Source: Granulicella sp. WH15 (lineage in GTDB: Bacteria > Acidobacteriota > Terriglobia > Terriglobales > Acidobacteriaceae). Taken from it: a stretch of DNA of 64,000 nucleotides. This document shows positions 28,951 through 37,213 of the stretch, in pieces. Location: NCBI RefSeq assembly GCF_009914315.1, contig NZ_CP042596.1, positions 3,410,001 through 3,474,000 of the forward strand, given 5' to 3'. The translations under genes were made by a program, and so were the position numbers. Numbering within the stretch: the first letter of the stretch is position 1; every line of letters starts with the position of its first letter. Below the pieces are notes generated by a model. It did not search any database. It saw nothing but the letters and a program-made list of their open reading frames with translations, and was not told where the DNA came from.

Positions 28951-29928
28951 GTGTCCTTGTCCGCAGCAACAACGACCGCAGCTTCAAACCCGGCTGGCGT
29001 CTCCGCTTCCGCGGCCGCCCCGTCGCTGCTGTCGGACTACGCCACCCTGTTCAAGTTCCGCGTCTCGACGATGGTGCTCATCACCGCCGCCGCCGGTCTG
29101 TACCTGGGCGACCTGCAATCGGGCATCAGCCCCTTCCACGCCGGGTCGCTGTCAGCGCTCATCGGAATCGCAATCGTCACCTGCGGCTCCTCCGCGCTGA
29201 ACCAGGTGCTGGAGCGCCGCTCGGACGCGCGCATGGTGCGCACCGCCGGCCGCCCCATGGTGACGGGCCGGATCGGCCTGGCGCACGGACTGCTGCTGGG
29301 CTTCGCGGCGGTCTTTCTCGGCTCGCTCTGGCTGGCCTACGACACCAACCTGCTGACCGGCACCCTGACCCTGCTGACCGCGACCAGCTACGTCGCCATC
29401 TACACGCCGCTGAAGCGCATCTCCACCCTGAACACCTTCATCGGGGCGTTTCCCGGCGCGCTGCCGCCGCTCATCGGCTGGACGGCAGCTCGGGGAATGA
29501 TCGAGTGGCCCGGCGTGGCGCTCTTCGCGGTGCTCTTCGTCTGGCAGTTCCCCCACTTCATGGCCATCGGCTGGATGTACCGGGACGATTATCGGCACGG
29601 CGGCATCCGCCTGGCGGCGACACAGCAGCCGCTCTCCTGGGCAGCCCGGTCGACCGTCTTTCAGGCTCTGTTTTACGCGGTTCTGATGCTGCCGGTCTCG
29701 CTGTGGACGACGTGGCTGGGCGTCACCGGAATCCCCTACGCCATCGCGGCCACGGTGCTGGGACTGGTCTATCTGGCCTATACCGTGCGATTCGCCCGCA
29801 TCCTGCGCGATCCCAGCGATCCCGGCACCAGGACGGATGCTCGCAATCTGCTGAAGGCCTCGGTGATCTACCTGCCGCTTCTGCTGGCGGCAATGATCCT
29901 GAACGCACGCGGACGCGTCTGGTTCTGA
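28951..29928 (+). CDS. ctaB: Protoheme IX farnesyltransferase (heme O synthase)
   Basis: Transfers farnesyl to heme B for heme-copper oxidases in the inner membrane. The 325 residues contain about nine hydrophobic segments. The first prenyl-diphosphate motif is NQVLERRSDARMVRTAGRP, and the second region is WMYRDDYRHGGIRL. The start is taken as GTG (MSLSAATTTAAS); the N-terminal 30 residues are low complexity, so a later start is possible. It is followed by a DUF420 gene, a common pair in oxidase assembly clusters. Confidence 0.93.
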   Translation: MSLSAATTTAASNPAGVSASAAAPSLLSDYATLFKFRVSTMVLITAAAGLYLGDLQSGISPFHAGSLSALIGIAIVTCGSSALNQVLERRSDARMVRTAGRPMVTGRIGLAHGLLLGFAAVFLGSLWLAYDTNLLTGTLTLLTATSYVAIYTPLKRISTLNTFIGAFPGALPPLIGWTAARGMIEWPGVALFAVLFVWQFPHFMAIGWMYRDDYRHGGIRLAATQQPLSWAARSTVFQALFYAVLMLPVSLWTTWLGVTGIPYAIAATVLGLVYLAYTVRFARILRDPSDPGTRTDARNLLKASVIYLPLLLAAMILNARGRVWF

Positions 29929-29936
29929 AAGCACTT

Positions 29937-29971
29937 CACGCGAAGCGTCGAGTACCGCACGAAGTGCTTCG
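29937..29971 (+). repeat. Dispersed REP-like repeat, family B, copy 3 (shortened)
   Basis: It contains CACGCGAAGCGTCGAGTACC and GCACGAAGTGC, without the CGCCCGCCCGG part. It begins eight bases after the ctaB stop codon. Confidence 0.7.
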
Positions 29972-30014
29972 GCAAGAGACCCGGAAATCTGCGAAACTAG
30001 AGTTGCAACCGTTC

Positions 30015-30563
30015 ATGCCAAGCGAACCCTCCATCTCGTACCGAACCCCGCTCAGCGCCGTCGCCGGAATCATCGCCGTGAGCGCCGCCGCATCCGCCTT
30101 CCTCTTCTGGCTGGTCTACTTCCACCAGCCCGCAGACGTATCCGGCACTCATCTGCTCTTTCTGCCCGCTCTGAACGCCGTTCTGAACACCCTCTGCACC
30201 ATCGCGCTGCTGGTCGGCCTGCGCCACATCCGTCAGCACGCTATCACCAAGCACCGCAACGCAATGTTCGCGGCCTTCTTCTTCTCCTCCCTCTTTCTGG
30301 TCTCGTACATCGCCAACCACGCCCTGCACGGCGACGCCCACTTCCACGGCCAGGGCATCATCCGCCCGTTCTACTTCGCGCTGCTGATCTCGCATATCTT
30401 CCTCTCGGTCGTCGCCCTGCCGATGATCCTGATTACTTTTTTCCTCTCTCTGACAGGCCGGATTCCGCTCCATCGGAAGATCGCTCGTTACACCTTTCCG
30501 ATCTGGCTCTACGTCTCGGTCACCGGCGTGATCGTGTACGCGATGCTGGCGGCTTACCGGTAA
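30015..30563 (+). CDS. DUF420 membrane protein (CtaM-like, oxidase assembly)
   Basis: A 182-residue protein with five hydrophobic segments and conserved His residues (FHQP, LRHIRQH, KHRN, NHALHG, HIFLS, LHRKIARYTFP), the signature of DUF420. In firmicutes the DUF420 protein CtaM is needed for heme-A oxidase maturation. Position right after heme O synthase supports the same role here. The ATG at 30015 is the first in frame after the gap that follows ctaB. Confidence 0.88.
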   Translation: MPSEPSISYRTPLSAVAGIIAVSAAASAFLFWLVYFHQPADVSGTHLLFLPALNAVLNTLCTIALLVGLRHIRQHAITKHRNAMFAAFFFSSLFLVSYIANHALHGDAHFHGQGIIRPFYFALLISHIFLSVVALPMILITFFLSLTGRIPLHRKIARYTFPIWLYVSVTGVIVYAMLAAYR

Positions 30564-30584
30564 ATCTGCACGCGAAGGAACCTG

Positions 30585-30821
30585 TTGTCTTTTTCTATGC
30601 GCCCCGATACTCGCAAACTGTTGACGACCGGTCTGGGCATCTTCTCGACCGGAGCGATCGCCGCCGCGCTGATGCTGACCGTGTTCGGTGGCGTCTCGCG
30701 CCAGGGGCCGCATACCAACTCCGGCTGGCTGGCCCTGATGGTGGCCATGGGCTGCCTGCCGACGGGCGTGCTGACGCTGGCCCTGGCTCTGGCCAAAGTG
30801 ATAGGCGACCTGCGACGCTAG
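30585..30821 (+). CDS. Small two-helix membrane protein
   Basis: A 78-residue protein with two hydrophobic helices (LTTGLGIFSTGAIAAALMLT and WLALMVAMGCLPTGVLTLAL). AAGGAA sits four bases before a TTG at 30585; an ATG at 30597 is the alternative, which removes four residues. No family was recognised. It follows the DUF420 gene by 21 bases and may belong to the oxidase-assembly group. Confidence 0.65.
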   Translation: MSFSMRPDTRKLLTTGLGIFSTGAIAAALMLTVFGGVSRQGPHTNSGWLALMVAMGCLPTGVLTLALALAKVIGDLRR

Positions 30822-30889
30822 GCTGGCGCTAAACCGGCTCCCACAGCCTCGATTCTGCTATTCTCAAGTTTTCAAACGGAGCAAACGTC

Positions 30890-31378
30890 ATGGCAAAAGG
30901 CATCAACAAAGTTCTCCTCCTCGGCAACGTCGGCAAAGATCCCGAGATCCGCTCCACCGCCGGCGGCATGACGGTGGCCTCGTTCTCTCTCGCCACCGCC
31001 GAGCGTGCGCGCGACGCCCAGGGCAACTGGTCCGACAAGACCGAGTGGCACAACATCGTCTGCTTCCAGCGGACGGCCGAGGTCGTACGCGACTACGTGA
31101 AGAAGGGGACGCAGCTCTTCATCGAGGGCAAGATCCAGACGCGCTCGTGGGATGACAAGACCAGCGGCGAGAAGAAGTACAAGACCGAGATCCTGTGCAA
31201 TGAGCTGACGTTGCTGGGCGGTCGTGGCGCCGAGGGCGGCAGCACCAGCACGGGCTCCTACTCCGGTGCCTCCACTCGCAGCAGCGCCTCCAGCTCGACG
31301 AGCTACGACCAGCGCCAGCCCGCCACCACTCCCGACTACGGCGACTCCGGCATAACCGACGACGACATCCCCTTTTAG
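30890..31378 (+). CDS. ssb: Single-stranded DNA-binding protein
   Basis: A 162-residue SSB. The OB fold covers about 3-108 and starts KGINKVLLLGNVGKDPEIRS, with TEWHNIVCF and SWDDKTSGEKKYKTEI inside. A flexible Gly/Ser/Thr linker follows, then the acidic tip DDDIPF, which recruits repair and replication partners. Length and features are standard. A strong terminator follows 20 bases after the stop. Confidence 0.96.
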   Translation: MAKGINKVLLLGNVGKDPEIRSTAGGMTVASFSLATAERARDAQGNWSDKTEWHNIVCFQRTAEVVRDYVKKGTQLFIEGKIQTRSWDDKTSGEKKYKTEILCNELTLLGGRGAEGGSTSTGSYSGASTRSSASSSTSYDQRQPATTPDYGDSGITDDDIPF

Positions 31379-31397
31379 TTCTCACCCTTGCTAACTA

Positions 31398-31430
31398 ACG
31401 AACCGCCTCCTCATGGGGCGGTTCGTTTTT
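31398..31430 (+). terminator. Rho-independent terminator after ssb
   Basis: Stem ACGAACCGCC / GGCGGTTCGT around a short loop, followed by a T run. Confidence 0.88.
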
Positions 31431-31497
31431 ATGTCTCTGGAAATTCCCCACTCGAGCCAAACTCCCCAACCAACCCGCCCCCGGCTAAACTAGAAGC

Positions 31498-31833
31498 ATG
31501 ATTGACGAAGCCGAGTTCCGCCGCGAGTCCGACCGAGCCCTTGAGTCGTTGAAGCAGTCCCTGATCGAAGCCGAAGAGGACGGCGGTTTCGAGGCCGAAG
31601 ATAATAACGGCGTGTTAAATGTTGTATTTGAGGACGGCTCCACCAAGTTCGTCTTTACCCCGAACACACCCGTCCGTCAGGTCTGGATCTCTGCCCGCAC
31701 CTCCAGCTTCAAGCTGGAATGGAACGCCGAGGCCGCGGCTTTTACGCTGCCTAAGACGGGCGAGACCCTGAAAGCCCTGACCCAGCGTCTGCTGCAGGAA
31801 CACCTGGGCGACAGCTCGATCATCCTCTCCTAA
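31498..31833 (+). CDS. cyaY: Frataxin-like iron-sulfur assembly protein CyaY
   Basis: A 111-residue frataxin fold: the acidic first helix (DEAEFRRESDRALESLKQSL) continues with EAEEDGGFEAEDNNGVLNV, then FVFTPNTPVRQVWISAR and FKLEWNAEAAAF. Frataxins bind iron through the acidic ridge and tune Fe-S cluster synthesis. The region around 31600 is slightly richer in A and T than its neighbours. It is a single gene, not coupled to the GT2 gene downstream. Confidence 0.85.
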   Translation: MIDEAEFRRESDRALESLKQSLIEAEEDGGFEAEDNNGVLNVVFEDGSTKFVFTPNTPVRQVWISARTSSFKLEWNAEAAAFTLPKTGETLKALTQRLLQEHLGDSSIILS

Positions 31834-32026
31834 GCCCGTAGCGGCCACGTCGACAGAGAAAAGTTTCGGGCAAAAGTGCGTCTTCGCCCTTAGAATGATG
31901 GCAATCGCTCCCTCTTCCGCGCGGGCGCACGCTTGCCGCGCACCAATCGCCACTCCGGAACCGACGTACCCTCTGGACCGACAAGGCTGCCCCCGCCACC
32001 TCGGACCGGGCAAAGGACTGTCTAAG

Positions 32027-32836
32027 ATGACCATGCTCTCTGTCGCGATCATCACCCTGAACGAGGAACACAATCTGGCGCGCACCCTGGCCAGCGTGAG
32101 CTTCGCCGATGAGATCGTAATCGTCGATTCGAACTCGACGGATCGCACGGTCGAGATCGCCGAATCGTTCGGGGCCAAAGTCTTTCAACAGCCGTGGATG
32201 GGCTTCGCCGCGCAGAAGAACTTCGCTATCGAGAAGTGTTCGGGTACCTGGGTACTCTCGCTCGACGCCGACGAGGAGCTTTCGCCCGAGCTGCAGCGGC
32301 AGATCCGCACGCTGCTGCCCAGCAACCCACCGGCGGACGCCTACTTCATCAATCGCCGCAACCTCTTCCTCAACCGCTGGATCAAGCACGGCGGCTACTA
32401 CCCCGACCCCAAGCTGCGGCTCTTCCGCCGCTCCGCCGCCAACTTCGAGCCGCGTTTCGCGCCGCGCCCCGTCCACGAGACGATGGTCTTCGACGGCGAA
32501 TCGGCCTCGCTGGACTACGACCTGATCCACCACGCCTACCCCACGCTCGAGAGCTACCTGGAGCACATGGACCGCTACTCGACGCTGGGCGCACAACTGC
32601 TCGTCAACGAGAAGAAGACCAGCGGCCCGGTGCTCGCGTTCTACTGGTACATCATGATCGTTCCTCACCTCACGTTTTTCTGGAACTACCTTGTGAGGCT
32701 GGGTTTTCTGGACGGGCGCGAGGGTCTGCTGCTGCACCTGTACCACTCGGCCTACGTAAGCTGGAAGTACGCGAAGGCGTGGGCCACCACGCACAAGACC
32801 GGCCAGACGGCCTCGTCCCCTGAGCCAAACGCATAA
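32027..32836 (+). CDS. Family 2 glycosyltransferase (WaaE/KdtX type)
   Basis: A 269-residue GT-A enzyme. It opens LSVAIITLNEEHNLARTLAS, with nucleotide-sugar contact IVDSNSTDRT and the metal-binding motif SLDADEELS (DxD-type). WYIMIVPHLTFFWNYLVR near the C-terminus is an amphipathic, membrane-associated region typical of the lipopolysaccharide-core WaaE/KdtX group. The acceptor is unknown. The start at 32027 (MTMLS) has AAAGGA about ten bases upstream; the frame is open further upstream but without homology. Confidence 0.9.
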   Translation: MTMLSVAIITLNEEHNLARTLASVSFADEIVIVDSNSTDRTVEIAESFGAKVFQQPWMGFAAQKNFAIEKCSGTWVLSLDADEELSPELQRQIRTLLPSNPPADAYFINRRNLFLNRWIKHGGYYPDPKLRLFRRSAANFEPRFAPRPVHETMVFDGESASLDYDLIHHAYPTLESYLEHMDRYSTLGAQLLVNEKKTSGPVLAFYWYIMIVPHLTFFWNYLVRLGFLDGREGLLLHLYHSAYVSWKYAKAWATTHKTGQTASSPEPNA

Positions 32837-32843
32837 TAACTCT

Positions 32844-33008
32844 GTCCTGCCGGACGGGTCTCCTACGCGGAAGGCGGGCGTTTATAAGCCTTTTTAGAGC
32901 TTCGCGTGGTCCTCCCGTTGGTCGGAAATAAGCAATGTTCGCAGCCGACCAACGGGAGGCCCTCAAAAGATCCCTCACCCATACCGCCCCGAGAACCGCA
33001 CGAGTGCT
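32844..33008 (+). repeat. Dispersed intergenic repeat, family A, copy 3
   Basis: A full-length copy of about 165 bases: CCTGCCGGACGGG at the left, the hairpin CCTCCCGTTGGTCGG / CCGACCAACGGGAGG at 32913-32959, and CCGAGAACCGCACGAGTGCT at the right. It fills the gap between the GT2 gene and the metalloprotease gene. Confidence 0.88.
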
Positions 33009-33023
33009 GTGCTACAACAAAAT

Positions 33024-35510
33024 ATGCGCGTATCTCTGCTTCCCTTCCTTCTCGCTGCCTCCGCGGCCCTGCCCGCACAGACCCCGAAGCCCGACGCCGC
33101 CCTCCCAACCATCTCCGCCAAGACCGCCACGATGAAGCACATGCCCGGCCTGCTGCCGCTCGACTGGGACGCCCGCTCCGGCAAGCTCTACCTCGAAATC
33201 CCCCATCTCGACGCCTCCGGCCGCTCCGAGGAGCTCCTCTACACCAACTCCCTGCCCAGCGGCACCGGCTCCAACGACCTCGGCCTCGACCGCGGCCAGA
33301 CCTCTCCCGGCCGCATCGTGCGCTTCGAGCGCACCGGCCCCAAGGTCCTTCTGGTCGAGCCGAACGAGATGTTCCGCACCTCGTCCACCGACCCCGCCGA
33401 GGTCCTCTCCGTCACCCAGTCCTTCCCTGAATCGGTGCTGGCAGGCTTCAAGGTCGAAGCCGAAGACCCCACCGGAGCCGTACTGGTCGACGCCACCGAC
33501 CTCTTCCTCCGCGACGTCCACAACGTAGCCGAGTCCCTGACCCAGAACCAGCAGGGAGCCTACAAGGTCGATCCCGCCCGCTCCACCATCTCGCTCGAGA
33601 GCACCAAAGCCTTCCCCAAAAACACCGAGGTCGAAGCCGTCCTGACCTTCGCCACCGACGGCCTCGCCCGTGGCCGCTACGTCCGCGACGTCACCCCCGA
33701 CCCGCACGCCATGACCGTGCATGAGCACCAGAGCTTCCTCGAGCTGCCCGGCCCCGGCTTCACGCCGCGCCGCTTCGATCCCCGCGCCGGGTACTTCGCC
33801 TCCAACTACCGCGACTACTCCGCCCCGCTCAGCGGCGACCTGAACCAGCAGTTCATCGTCCGCCACCGCCTCATCAAAAAAGACCCCGCCTGCCGCACCG
33901 CCTGCGAGGCCGAGGCCCCCATCCAGTACTACGTCGATCGCGGCGCGCCCGAGCCGATCCGCACCGCGCTGGTCGAGGGCGCACGCTGGTGGGACCAGGC
34001 CTTCCAGGCCGCCGGCTGGGCACCCGGTACCTTCCGCGTCGATCCCCTCCCCGCCGACGCCGACCCCATGGACATCCGCTACAACATGATCCAGTGGGTC
34101 CACCGCTACACCCGCGGCTGGAGCTACGGAGCCGCCGTCTCCGACCCGCGCACCGGCGAGATCATCAAGGGCAACGTGACCCTGGGCAGCCTGCGCGGAC
34201 GCCAGGACTACCTCATCGCCGAGTCGCTGCTCTCCCCCTACGGCACCGGCAAGACGATCACGCCCGAGAACGACCCCATGCTGTCGATGGTGCTGCAACG
34301 CATCCGCCAACTGGCCGCGCATGAGACCGGCCACACCCTCGGCCTCGCGCACAACTTCGCCGCCAGCTCCTTCCCCCACACGCCCGCCGAGTCGGTCTCG
34401 GTCATGGACTACCCGCACCCGTGGATCACGCTCGACAAGAACGGCGTGCCCGACCTCTCGCACGCCTACGCGGTCAACATCGGCCAGTGGGACAAGGTCG
34501 CCATCGACTACGGCTACCGCCAGTTCCCCGCCCGTGTCGACGAAAAGGCCGAGCTGAACAAGATCCTCACCGACTCAGCCAAAACCGGCATCATCTTCAT
34601 CACCGACGAGGACTCCCGCCCCTTCGGCGGCGCTCACCCGCACTCGCACCTGTGGGACAACGGAGCGGACCCCGCCGAGGAGCTGACGCGCATCGAGGGC
34701 ATCCGCGCGGCGGCGCTGGCCCGCTTCGGCGAGAACGCCATCAAGCCCGGCAAGCCCCTGGCGCAGCTTGAGGACACGCTGGTCCCCCTCTACCTGCTGC
34801 ACCGCTACCAGGCCGAGGCCGCCACTAAGGAGATCGGCGGCCTCGACTACCGCTACAGCGTGCGCGGCGACGGCCAGAAGCTACCCGAGATCGTAAGCCC
34901 GGCCGACCAGAAGAAGGCTCTGGCCGCTGTCCTGACGACACTCCAACCCAGCTTCCTGACCCTGCCCGAGCCGCTGCTGAAGATGCTGCCTCCCCGCCCA
35001 CCGGGCCTGCGCAAGACGCAGGAGTCCTTCCCCTCCGAGACCGACCTGACCTTCGATCCCATCGCCGCAGCCGAGTCCGCAGCCGACCTCACCCTGACCG
35101 TGTTGCTCGATCCCGCACGCGCCTCGCGGCTGGTCCAGTACCACGCCCGCGAGCCGGAGCAGCCCACGCTCTCGGGCGTTCTCGAGTCCATCTCAAAGAC
35201 CGTCTCCGAGCGGCCCGACGGCCTCGCCTCCGAGGTCGAGCGCGCCGTCGAGTTCCGCGCACTCGAAGCGATGCTTTCTCTCGCCGTCAACCCGGCAACC
35301 TCCAGCCAGGCCCGCGCCGTCACCCGCGCCTACATCGCGACGCTCTATGAAACCTACTCAAAGAGCGCACCGGACAGCGCCGAAGCAGCCCACCGCGCAG
35401 CCATGGCCAACCGGATCGAGCAGTTCCGGCAGGACCCGGCGAAGTTCGTCCCGGCCAAGCCCATCGAGGCCCCACCCGGAATGCCCATCGGCGACGACGA
35501 AGTGATGTAA
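33024..35510 (+). CDS. Secreted zinc metalloprotease (DUF5117/DUF5118-type)
   Basis: An 828-residue exported protein with a signal peptide MRVSLLPFLLAASAALPAQ. A long N-terminal region precedes the zinc site HETGHTLGLAHNF (HExxHxxGxxH, metzincin type), followed by SVMDYPHPWI, the Met-turn. The C-terminal third is helical. This architecture matches the large bacterial zinc-dependent metalloproteases with DUF5117 and DUF4953 regions; substrates are unknown. The ATG at 33024 lies just beyond the repeat; a GTG at 33009 would add five residues from the edge of the repeat. Confidence 0.88.
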   Translation: MRVSLLPFLLAASAALPAQTPKPDAALPTISAKTATMKHMPGLLPLDWDARSGKLYLEIPHLDASGRSEELLYTNSLPSGTGSNDLGLDRGQTSPGRIVRFERTGPKVLLVEPNEMFRTSSTDPAEVLSVTQSFPESVLAGFKVEAEDPTGAVLVDATDLFLRDVHNVAESLTQNQQGAYKVDPARSTISLESTKAFPKNTEVEAVLTFATDGLARGRYVRDVTPDPHAMTVHEHQSFLELPGPGFTPRRFDPRAGYFASNYRDYSAPLSGDLNQQFIVRHRLIKKDPACRTACEAEAPIQYYVDRGAPEPIRTALVEGARWWDQAFQAAGWAPGTFRVDPLPADADPMDIRYNMIQWVHRYTRGWSYGAAVSDPRTGEIIKGNVTLGSLRGRQDYLIAESLLSPYGTGKTITPENDPMLSMVLQRIRQLAAHETGHTLGLAHNFAASSFPHTPAESVSVMDYPHPWITLDKNGVPDLSHAYAVNIGQWDKVAIDYGYRQFPARVDEKAELNKILTDSAKTGIIFITDEDSRPFGGAHPHSHLWDNGADPAEELTRIEGIRAAALARFGENAIKPGKPLAQLEDTLVPLYLLHRYQAEAATKEIGGLDYRYSVRGDGQKLPEIVSPADQKKALAAVLTTLQPSFLTLPEPLLKMLPPRPPGLRKTQESFPSETDLTFDPIAAAESAADLTLTVLLDPARASRLVQYHAREPEQPTLSGVLESISKTVSERPDGLASEVERAVEFRALEAMLSLAVNPATSSQARAVTRAYIATLYETYSKSAPDSAEAAHRAAMANRIEQFRQDPAKFVPAKPIEAPPGMPIGDDEVM

Positions 35511-35518
35511 TCGCAACC

Positions 35519-35561
35519 ATCCCTCCCCCGCGGCATCTACGCTGTAGGGGAGGGATTTTTT
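35519..35561 (+). terminator. Terminator hairpin whose 3' arm is also the cupin ribosome-binding site
   Basis: A perfect 10-bp stem ATCCCTCCCC / GGGGAGGGAT (35519-35528 and 35547-35556) is followed by six T and then directly by the cupin ATG at 35562. The GGGGAGGG arm lies at Shine-Dalgarno distance from that ATG. Confidence 0.8.
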
Positions 35562-35981
35562 ATGCCCGACAACAAGCAATCCGCCGTCTTCGACATCCAC
35601 GCCATCGCCGACAACTTTCCGGCCACCGCCGAGACGATGCTGATCGACACCCGCCTGACCGACGAGGCCGAGGCCAGCTCCCGTGTCTTCCGCATCTACC
35701 ACCCCACCCCGGCGCACTACCACGCCACCTGCGACGAGTACCTCTTCGTCGTCTCGGGCCGGGCGACGTTCTTCCTCGGTGACAGCGACCCTTTCGAACT
35801 CGGTCCCGGCCAGCTCATCTTCTTCAAGAAGGGCACCATCCACGGCACCCCGCAGATCCTAGAAGAGCCCTTCGTAGTCTTCTCGGTGGACACCCCGCGC
35901 CGCGACCCCGGAGACATCATCTTCGTCAACCCAGCCGACGGCACTCCCGCATCCTTCATCCAGAGCAAGGTTCTTTACTAG
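35562..35981 (+). CDS. Cupin-domain protein
   Basis: A 139-residue single cupin barrel. Cupin motif 1 is read as HYHATCDEYLFVVSGRATFFLG (GX5HXHX3-4E type, about 47-68). Motif 2 is GQLIFFKKGTIHGTP. Metal ligands His, His, Glu and His are all present, so a metal-dependent enzyme or binding protein is likely; substrate unknown. The ATG abuts the T run of a terminator-like hairpin, so its expression depends on read-through or a promoter close by. Confidence 0.83.
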   Translation: MPDNKQSAVFDIHAIADNFPATAETMLIDTRLTDEAEASSRVFRIYHPTPAHYHATCDEYLFVVSGRATFFLGDSDPFELGPGQLIFFKKGTIHGTPQILEEPFVVFSVDTPRRDPGDIIFVNPADGTPASFIQSKVLY

Positions 35982-36042
35982 GCTGAGATGCGGCTTTGAC
36001 CGCTGAGAAACTCTTTCTTACTAATCAGCGATTGTCTCTGCT

Positions 36043-36097
36043 GTTGCCTGTTTTCTTGGTTGTCATTCAGGAGCTAAGCGGAGGAATCTGCTTCTGT
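36043..36097 (+). repeat. Dispersed repeat, family C, copy 1
   Basis: 55 bases running from GTTGCCTGTTTTCTTGG to GGAATCTGCTTCTGT. They match 40622-40676 at 54 of 55 positions. The sequences differ completely after the final T. Confidence 0.9.
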
Positions 36098-36144
36098 CGT
36101 TGTCGTTGTTCTTGCCTATGCCGTTGTTGTTGCATCTGGGGTAG

Positions 36145-36200
36145 GTCCGGGCTTTAGCCCGGACATCAAAAACATGCACCAATGCGGGCTTTAGCCCCCG
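36145..36200. repeat. Two GGGCTTTAGCCC hairpins
   Basis: GTCCGGGCTTTAGCCCGGAC (36145-36164) is a near-perfect palindrome. GCGGGCTTTAGCCCCCG (36184-36200) repeats its core. They lie in the cupin-SDR gap, upstream of a family-A repeat. They look like palindromic intergenic units; no function is visible. Confidence 0.6.
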
Positions 36201-36228
36201 AGGTATGCTTTCTTCAAAAGAGCAAGAC

Positions 36229-36406
36229 GTCCTGCCGGACGGGCCTCCTACGCGGAGGGCGGTCACTTCGTGACTTTCACACTTGTCTCGGCTGATTAAA
36301 AGCAATAGTCCTCCCGCTGGTCGGAAACAAAATGCTCGCTTCCGACCAACGGGAGGGCCTCAGAAGATCATTCCCCTATACCACCCCGAGAACAGTACGA
36401 AGTACC
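36229..36406 (+). repeat. Dispersed intergenic repeat, family A, copy 4, running into the SDR gene
   Basis: A full-length copy: CCTGCCGGACGGGCC, the hairpin CCTCCCGCTGGTCGG / CCGACCAACGGGAGG (36312-36358), and CCGAGAACAGTACGAAGTA at the right end. The right end covers the last codons and the stop of the minus-strand SDR gene. Confidence 0.88.
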
Positions 36407-37145
36407 TACCAGGGAGCGTTTCGCCCAGGTGGAAGTACCCGCCCGTAGGCCCATCCTCAGGCAGCGTCGCCAGAGTCACCTCGGTCTTCGCGCCATCCAC
36501 CACATCCATCGGCGCGGCGTCCGTACCCAGATCCGTCTTCACCCAGCCCGGATGCGCCGAGTTGACCTTGATCTTCGTGTCCTTGAGCGCGTGTGCCAGG
36601 TGTACGGTGTACGCATTCAGCGCGGTCTTCGACGAGTCATAAGCAAACATCTTCGCGTCATAGATCGGCGAACCCGGCAGCGCGTGCAGCGTCAGCGAGG
36701 CCAGAATGCTCGAAACATTCACGATACGCCCGGCCTCGCTCTTCTCGAGCAGCGGCAGAAACGCATTCGTGACGTTGATGACCGCGAAGAAGTTCGTTTC
36801 GAACGTCTTCCGCAGGTCGTCTTCCGAGACGGTGGTGGTGCTGTTCCCGCCCAGAGACTCCGTGCTCATGCCCGCGTTGTTGACGAGGATATCGAGCACG
36901 CCATACTCCGCTTCGATCTTGTCCACCGCAGCCTGAATATCGGCGGCATCGACCACATCGAACTTCACGGCGACGGCATCGACACCATCCTTCTTCAGCT
37001 CCGCAACCGCAGCCTCGCCCCTGCCCAGGTCACGCGCTCCCAGAATCACGGTAACGCCCAGCTTGCCCAACTGGCGCGCCGTCTCCAGCCCAATCCCTTT
37101 GTTTGCACCGGAGATCAGCGCAATCTTCTTCTTCGCTTCAGCCAT
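36360..37145 (-). CDS. Short-chain dehydrogenase/reductase (SDR)
   Basis: A 261-residue NAD(P)-dependent oxidoreductase of the classical SDR type. The cofactor loop is ALISGANKGIGLETARQL (TGxxxGxG type), with NNAG and a catalytic Ser in NVSSILASL. The Tyr/Lys pair is in AYDSSKTAL, where the YxxxK pattern is kept as Y-DSS-K. The C-terminus GPTGGYFHLGETLP would normally end within one or two residues. Here it runs on for about 16 more residues encoded by the family-A repeat. The ATG at 37145 has GAGGTGA five bases upstream. Substrate unknown. Confidence 0.9.
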   Translation of the reverse strand: MAEAKKKIALISGANKGIGLETARQLGKLGVTVILGARDLGRGEAAVAELKKDGVDAVAVKFDVVDAADIQAAVDKIEAEYGVLDILVNNAGMSTESLGGNSTTTVSEDDLRKTFETNFFAVINVTNAFLPLLEKSEAGRIVNVSSILASLTLHALPGSPIYDAKMFAYDSSKTALNAYTVHLAHALKDTKIKVNSAHPGWVKTDLGTDAAPMDVVDGAKTEVTLATLPEDGPTGGYFHLGETLPGRYFVLFSGWYRGMIF

Positions 37146-37213
37146 TGCAGTCACCTCGTTTTTCAGAAACACCTATGAGATGAGCCTCGCACGGAAACGT
37201 TACAGAATCGTGC

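Noticed and set aside
33012..34463. 483-codon open frame opposite the metalloprotease
   Set aside because: Gly/Val-rich antisense shadow.
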